From: Sphingomonas sp.
GTDB taxonomy: Bacteria > Pseudomonadota > Alphaproteobacteria > Sphingomonadales > Sphingomonadaceae
Assembly (NCBI RefSeq): GCF_017745215.1
Contig: NZ_JAGHZV010000001.1
Coordinates: 372,001-436,000, forward strand
Direction: 5' to 3'
DNA length: 64,000 bases
The translations under genes were made by a program, and so were the position numbers. Numbering within the stretch: position 1 is the first letter of the stretch; the number at the start of each line of letters is the position of its first letter. This document shows positions 61,265-64,000 of the stretch, piece by piece. A model generated the notes under the pieces. That model did no database searches, was not told where the DNA came from, and was given only the letters and a program-made list of their open reading frames with translations.

Positions 61265-64000
61265 ATGAAGGCAGAACTATGCCGCGGGTCTTATGCGGCC
61301 ATCGCGATGGCGTTGGTGGCGTCGAGTTGGAGCGGGCCTGCGACGGCGCAGGAAGTCGATCCGGCGCCGAAGGCCGGCACCGCCATTCCCGACGATCAGG
61401 ACTCGGTTCAGGATGACGCCGGGATCGTCGTCACCGGATCGCTGATCAAGGGCACGCCACTGGACGCAGCGCTGCCGGTCGAAGTCTACGACAACAAGGA
61501 ACTGGAGCGCCGCGGGTCGCCGACTGCGCTCGACTTCGCCAAGAGCCTGACCATTTCCGGCCCGACCACGGGCGAATCCTATTATTTCGGCGGACCTGCG
61601 CTGACCGGATCGGTCAATTACAATCTCCGCGGGCTGGGCGCGAGCAAGACGCTCGTGCTGCTCAACGGCCGCCGGATGAACATCAATACCGCCAACGTGC
61701 CCTCGATCGCACTGAGCCGCGTGGAAATCCTGAAGGACGGCGCGGCAGTCACCTACGGCGCCGACGCGACCGGCGGCGTCGTCAACTTCATCACGCGCGA
61801 CCGCTTCACCGGGGTACGGGCCGAGGCGCGCTACAAGTTCATCGATAAGTCCGATGGCGATTATTATGCCGGTGTGCTCGCCGGGGTCGGCTCGGGGAAC
61901 GTCAATCTGATGGTCTCCGCGGAATATGAGCGCCGCTCGCGCATCCGGGCGATCGATCGCGATTTCGTCCGCAATTCGCTCGATCCGACCGTCGCCGGCT
62001 ACAATCCCGCACCCTGGTCGACGCTGACCAACCTGACCGGCTGGACCGCGCGCGGGCCGCTGCCCGCCACGCCGAGCGTCGCGAACGAGTTCGGCGCCGC
62101 CGTCGGCTTCGTCACCGACTTTACGCCTGCCAGCTGCCGCGCGGTCGGGGGCCGCCCGGACAATGCATATACCTGCGCCTACAACTACATCTCCTATTAC
62201 GATCTGGTCTCCAAGACCGACACCTGGCGCGCCTATGCGCAGCTGACAGGCGACATCACCGACGATATCCGCTTCCACGTCGACGGATCCTATGCGCGCG
62301 TCACGGTGCCCGAAGTGATCGCTTCGCCTTCCCAGCCGGTGATCGGCGGCCCGGCGATGTCGACGGGCGCAGTCGACCAGTTCTACGTGCCGATCACCAA
62401 TCCCTATGCGGCGGCGTTCGCGACGCGCAACGGCGTGGTCGGTGCGTCGGGCTTCACGGCCACCACCTACCGCATGCTCGGGCACGGCGGCAATCCGGCG
62501 CTCAGCCAGCAGGGCGGCTTCGGCGTTCCGGACCGCATCGACAACGAGATCTTCCGCGTGTCGGCGAACATCGACGGCAAGCTCGGCGACTGGGCGGGCT
62601 TCGCGCGCAACGTGAATTTCGATTTCGCCGCGACCTACAACAATGCCCGCAACTTCAACACGCACCCCGACGTCATCGGCTATCGGTTGCAGCAGGCGCT
62701 GAACGGCTTCGGCGGGCCCAGCTGCAACGCGCCCGATCTCGATCCCAATCGCTTCGGTACCCAGAACCCGGCGCTGGCTGGGGTGGGCAACTGCCATTAT
62801 TGGAATCCCTTCTCCTCGTCCTTCGCCGGCCAGCCGGTGCTGGGTCTCGCAAATCCCAACTATGTGGCGGGCAGCGAGAATTCGAAGGAACTGACTCGCT
62901 GGATGTTCGACAGCCGCGCGGTGGAGACCGTGAGCAGCGACCTGACGCTCGACCTGGTGTTCAGCGGCAAGTCGGGGCTCGTGCTTCCCGGCGGCGACTT
63001 CAGCTGGGCCATTGGCGGCCAGCTGCGCTGGTTCGACAGCCGCCAGAGTATTCCCGATCCGATCTTCAACGGCGGCCAGCTCTGTCCGTGGCCGGCCGGC
63101 ACTACCAGCACCAACGGCGCCGGCTCGACGCCGCAGCAGCAGACGCCGCTGCCGCCGAGCGACCCCAATTATCGCGGGTGCACGCCCGATGCGCCGGGTC
63201 CGTTCGTGCTGTTCACGCCGCAGATTCCCGCAACCGCCGAACGCCAGCAAAAGTCCTTCTTCGGCGAACTGCAGATTCCGCTGTTCGACGGCGTCGATAT
63301 CCAGGCGGCGGCACGGCGCGAGGAATTCTCGGGCGGGCTCGCGGCGACGGTGTACAAGGTGGCGGGCAAGTGGAACGTGTTCGGCCCGCTGACGCTGCGC
63401 GCGTCCTATGGCACCAACTATCAGACGCCGCCGCTGGGGACCGTGCCGGGCTCGGTGACGTCGGGCGCGCGGACCTATACGGTGGCGGGCGGCAACTGGC
63501 TCGGCGCGACCTTCCTCACGGCGACGAGCCTGAGGCCCGAGACCGCGACTACCGCCAATGTCGGTGCGATCTGGGATAGTGGCGGCCTGGGCCAGGGGCA
63601 CCGCTTCCGCCTGATCGTCGACTATTTCGACATCCGCACCCGCGACGAGATCGGCCAGATCGCGACGCCCGACCAGATCGCGAGCCTGGTCTTCAACGGT
63701 GCCGGCGGCACGATCACCACCTGCGACGCCACCAAGCAGCCGCTGCTCGCCCGCGTCACCTTCAACGCCGGCTGCACCGTCGGCATGAGCGGGGTCGGCA
63801 GCTTCTCGTCGGTGTCGACCGTCGTCGGCAACGGCCCCGGGCAGACGACCAACGGCTTCGACATCCAGGCGGACTATACCCTGCCCCTGGGCGGCGGCGA
63901 GCTGGGCCTGCACGGCGCGGCGACGATCCTGACCGCGCTGCGGACAGGGCCGACCGCGCTCGACGGCGTCACCGTCTCCACTGGCGACGATCGACTCGGG
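61265..64000 (+). CDS. TonB-dependent receptor, N-terminal part (3' end outside the window)
   Basis: Open from the ATG at 61265 to the window end, at least 912 residues. AGGAGAGG lies well placed upstream. Signal peptide MKAELCRGSYAAIAMALVAS to about ATAQE; TonB box-like IVVTGSLIKG; plug motifs NYNLRGLGASKTLVLLNGRR and AVTYGADATGGVVNFITRDRF; then a long barrel. It is of the same large class as the receptor at 8367. Separate promoter region from the cytochrome gene, so it probably begins another transcription unit. Substrate unknown. Confidence 0.92.
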   Translation, partial: MKAELCRGSYAAIAMALVASSWSGPATAQEVDPAPKAGTAIPDDQDSVQDDAGIVVTGSLIKGTPLDAALPVEVYDNKELERRGSPTALDFAKSLTISGPTTGESYYFGGPALTGSVNYNLRGLGASKTLVLLNGRRMNINTANVPSIALSRVEILKDGAAVTYGADATGGVVNFITRDRFTGVRAEARYKFIDKSDGDYYAGVLAGVGSGNVNLMVSAEYERRSRIRAIDRDFVRNSLDPTVAGYNPAPWSTLTNLTGWTARGPLPATPSVANEFGAAVGFVTDFTPASCRAVGGRPDNAYTCAYNYISYYDLVSKTDTWRAYAQLTGDITDDIRFHVDGSYARVTVPEVIASPSQPVIGGPAMSTGAVDQFYVPITNPYAAAFATRNGVVGASGFTATTYRMLGHGGNPALSQQGGFGVPDRIDNEIFRVSANIDGKLGDWAGFARNVNFDFAATYNNARNFNTHPDVIGYRLQQALNGFGGPSCNAPDLDPNRFGTQNPALAGVGNCHYWNPFSSSFAGQPVLGLANPNYVAGSENSKELTRWMFDSRAVETVSSDLTLDLVFSGKSGLVLPGGDFSWAIGGQLRWFDSRQSIPDPIFNGGQLCPWPAGTTSTNGAGSTPQQQTPLPPSDPNYRGCTPDAPGPFVLFTPQIPATAERQQKSFFGELQIPLFDGVDIQAAARREEFSGGLAATVYKVAGKWNVFGPLTLRASYGTNYQTPPLGTVPGSVTSGARTYTVAGGNWLGATFLTATSLRPETATTANVGAIWDSGGLGQGHRFRLIVDYFDIRTRDEIGQIATPDQIASLVFNGAGGTITTCDATKQPLLARVTFNAGCTVGMSGVGSFSSVSTVVGNGPGQTTNGFDIQADYTLPLGGGELGLHGAATILTALRTGPTALDGVTVSTGDDRLG

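Noticed and set aside
61277..63913. 878-codon open frame on the minus strand
   Set aside because: It is antisense to the last TonB receptor, whose plug and signal-peptide motifs are clear on the plus strand.

Overview
This is a high-GC alphaproteobacterial window that most resembles a Sphingomonas-type organism. Reasons: five TonB-dependent receptors (two cut by the window edges), short sphingomonad-style intergenic palindromes, a FecI/FecR/receptor trio, and frequent GTG/TTG starts with tightly overlapping catabolic operons. The genus is inferred from gene content and style; no marker gene for taxonomy is present apart from one tRNA.

Layout, left to right. (1) 1-6.9 kb, ordinary genome: the 3' end of a TonB-dependent receptor, an M16 metallopeptidase, a MarR regulator divergent from a branched-chain aminotransferase, and tRNA-Gln(TTG). 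(2) 6.9-15.5 kb: a frameshifted MFS-transporter tail abuts the tRNA. A LacI repressor follows, divergent from a four-gene sugar operon (TonB receptor, FAD-dependent oxidoreductase, MFS permease, GH37 trehalase), with an 18-bp LacI-type operator between them. (3) 15.5-24.6 kb: a small monooxygenase, a DJ-1/PfpI protein, two exported alpha/beta hydrolases, an STN-domain TonB receptor divergent from its FecI-type sigma factor and FecR-type anti-sigma factor, and a lone winged-helix protein. (4) 24.6-29.6 kb: a five-gene SDR/SDR/hydrolase/GST/SDR operon divergent from its presumed LysR regulator.

(5) 29.7-34.2 kb is the most exciting region: a compact RiPP (lasso-peptide-like) cluster on the minus strand. 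It has a previously unmarked 51-aa precursor peptide, an asparagine-synthetase-like cyclase, an HPr-kinase-like enzyme, a PAPS-type sulfotransferase and a PqqD-like leader-binding protein. The precursor ends in Ser, as expected for a kinase that phosphorylates the C-terminus of a lasso peptide. No leader protease, exporter or isopeptidase is visible in the cluster.

(6) 35.8-60.9 kb is a large catabolic locus of 23 genes for an unidentified substrate, best guessed as an amine- or amide-bearing nitrogen heterocycle. It has an NCS2 permease, an NMT1-type ABC transporter and a TonB receptor for uptake. Its enzymes include three cyclic amidohydrolases, a creatinase-like hydrolase, an isochorismatase-VOC fusion, a glutamine-synthetase-like ligase coupled to a Rieske oxygenase, an enolase-superfamily enzyme, an aldehyde dehydrogenase, an opine-dehydrogenase-like enzyme, a dipicolinate-synthase-A-like enzyme and a 4-OT tautomerase. 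Two cytochromes c and a CobW-type metallochaperone complete it. Its GntR/FCD regulator sits in the middle. The same 19-bp palindrome (TGATCACA-N3-TGTGATCA) occurs in all three divergent promoter regions, so the locus looks like one regulon. (7) The window ends inside another TonB-dependent receptor.

A dispersed repeat of about 60-110 bp occurs three times, near 15.5, 24.5 and 61.0 kb.
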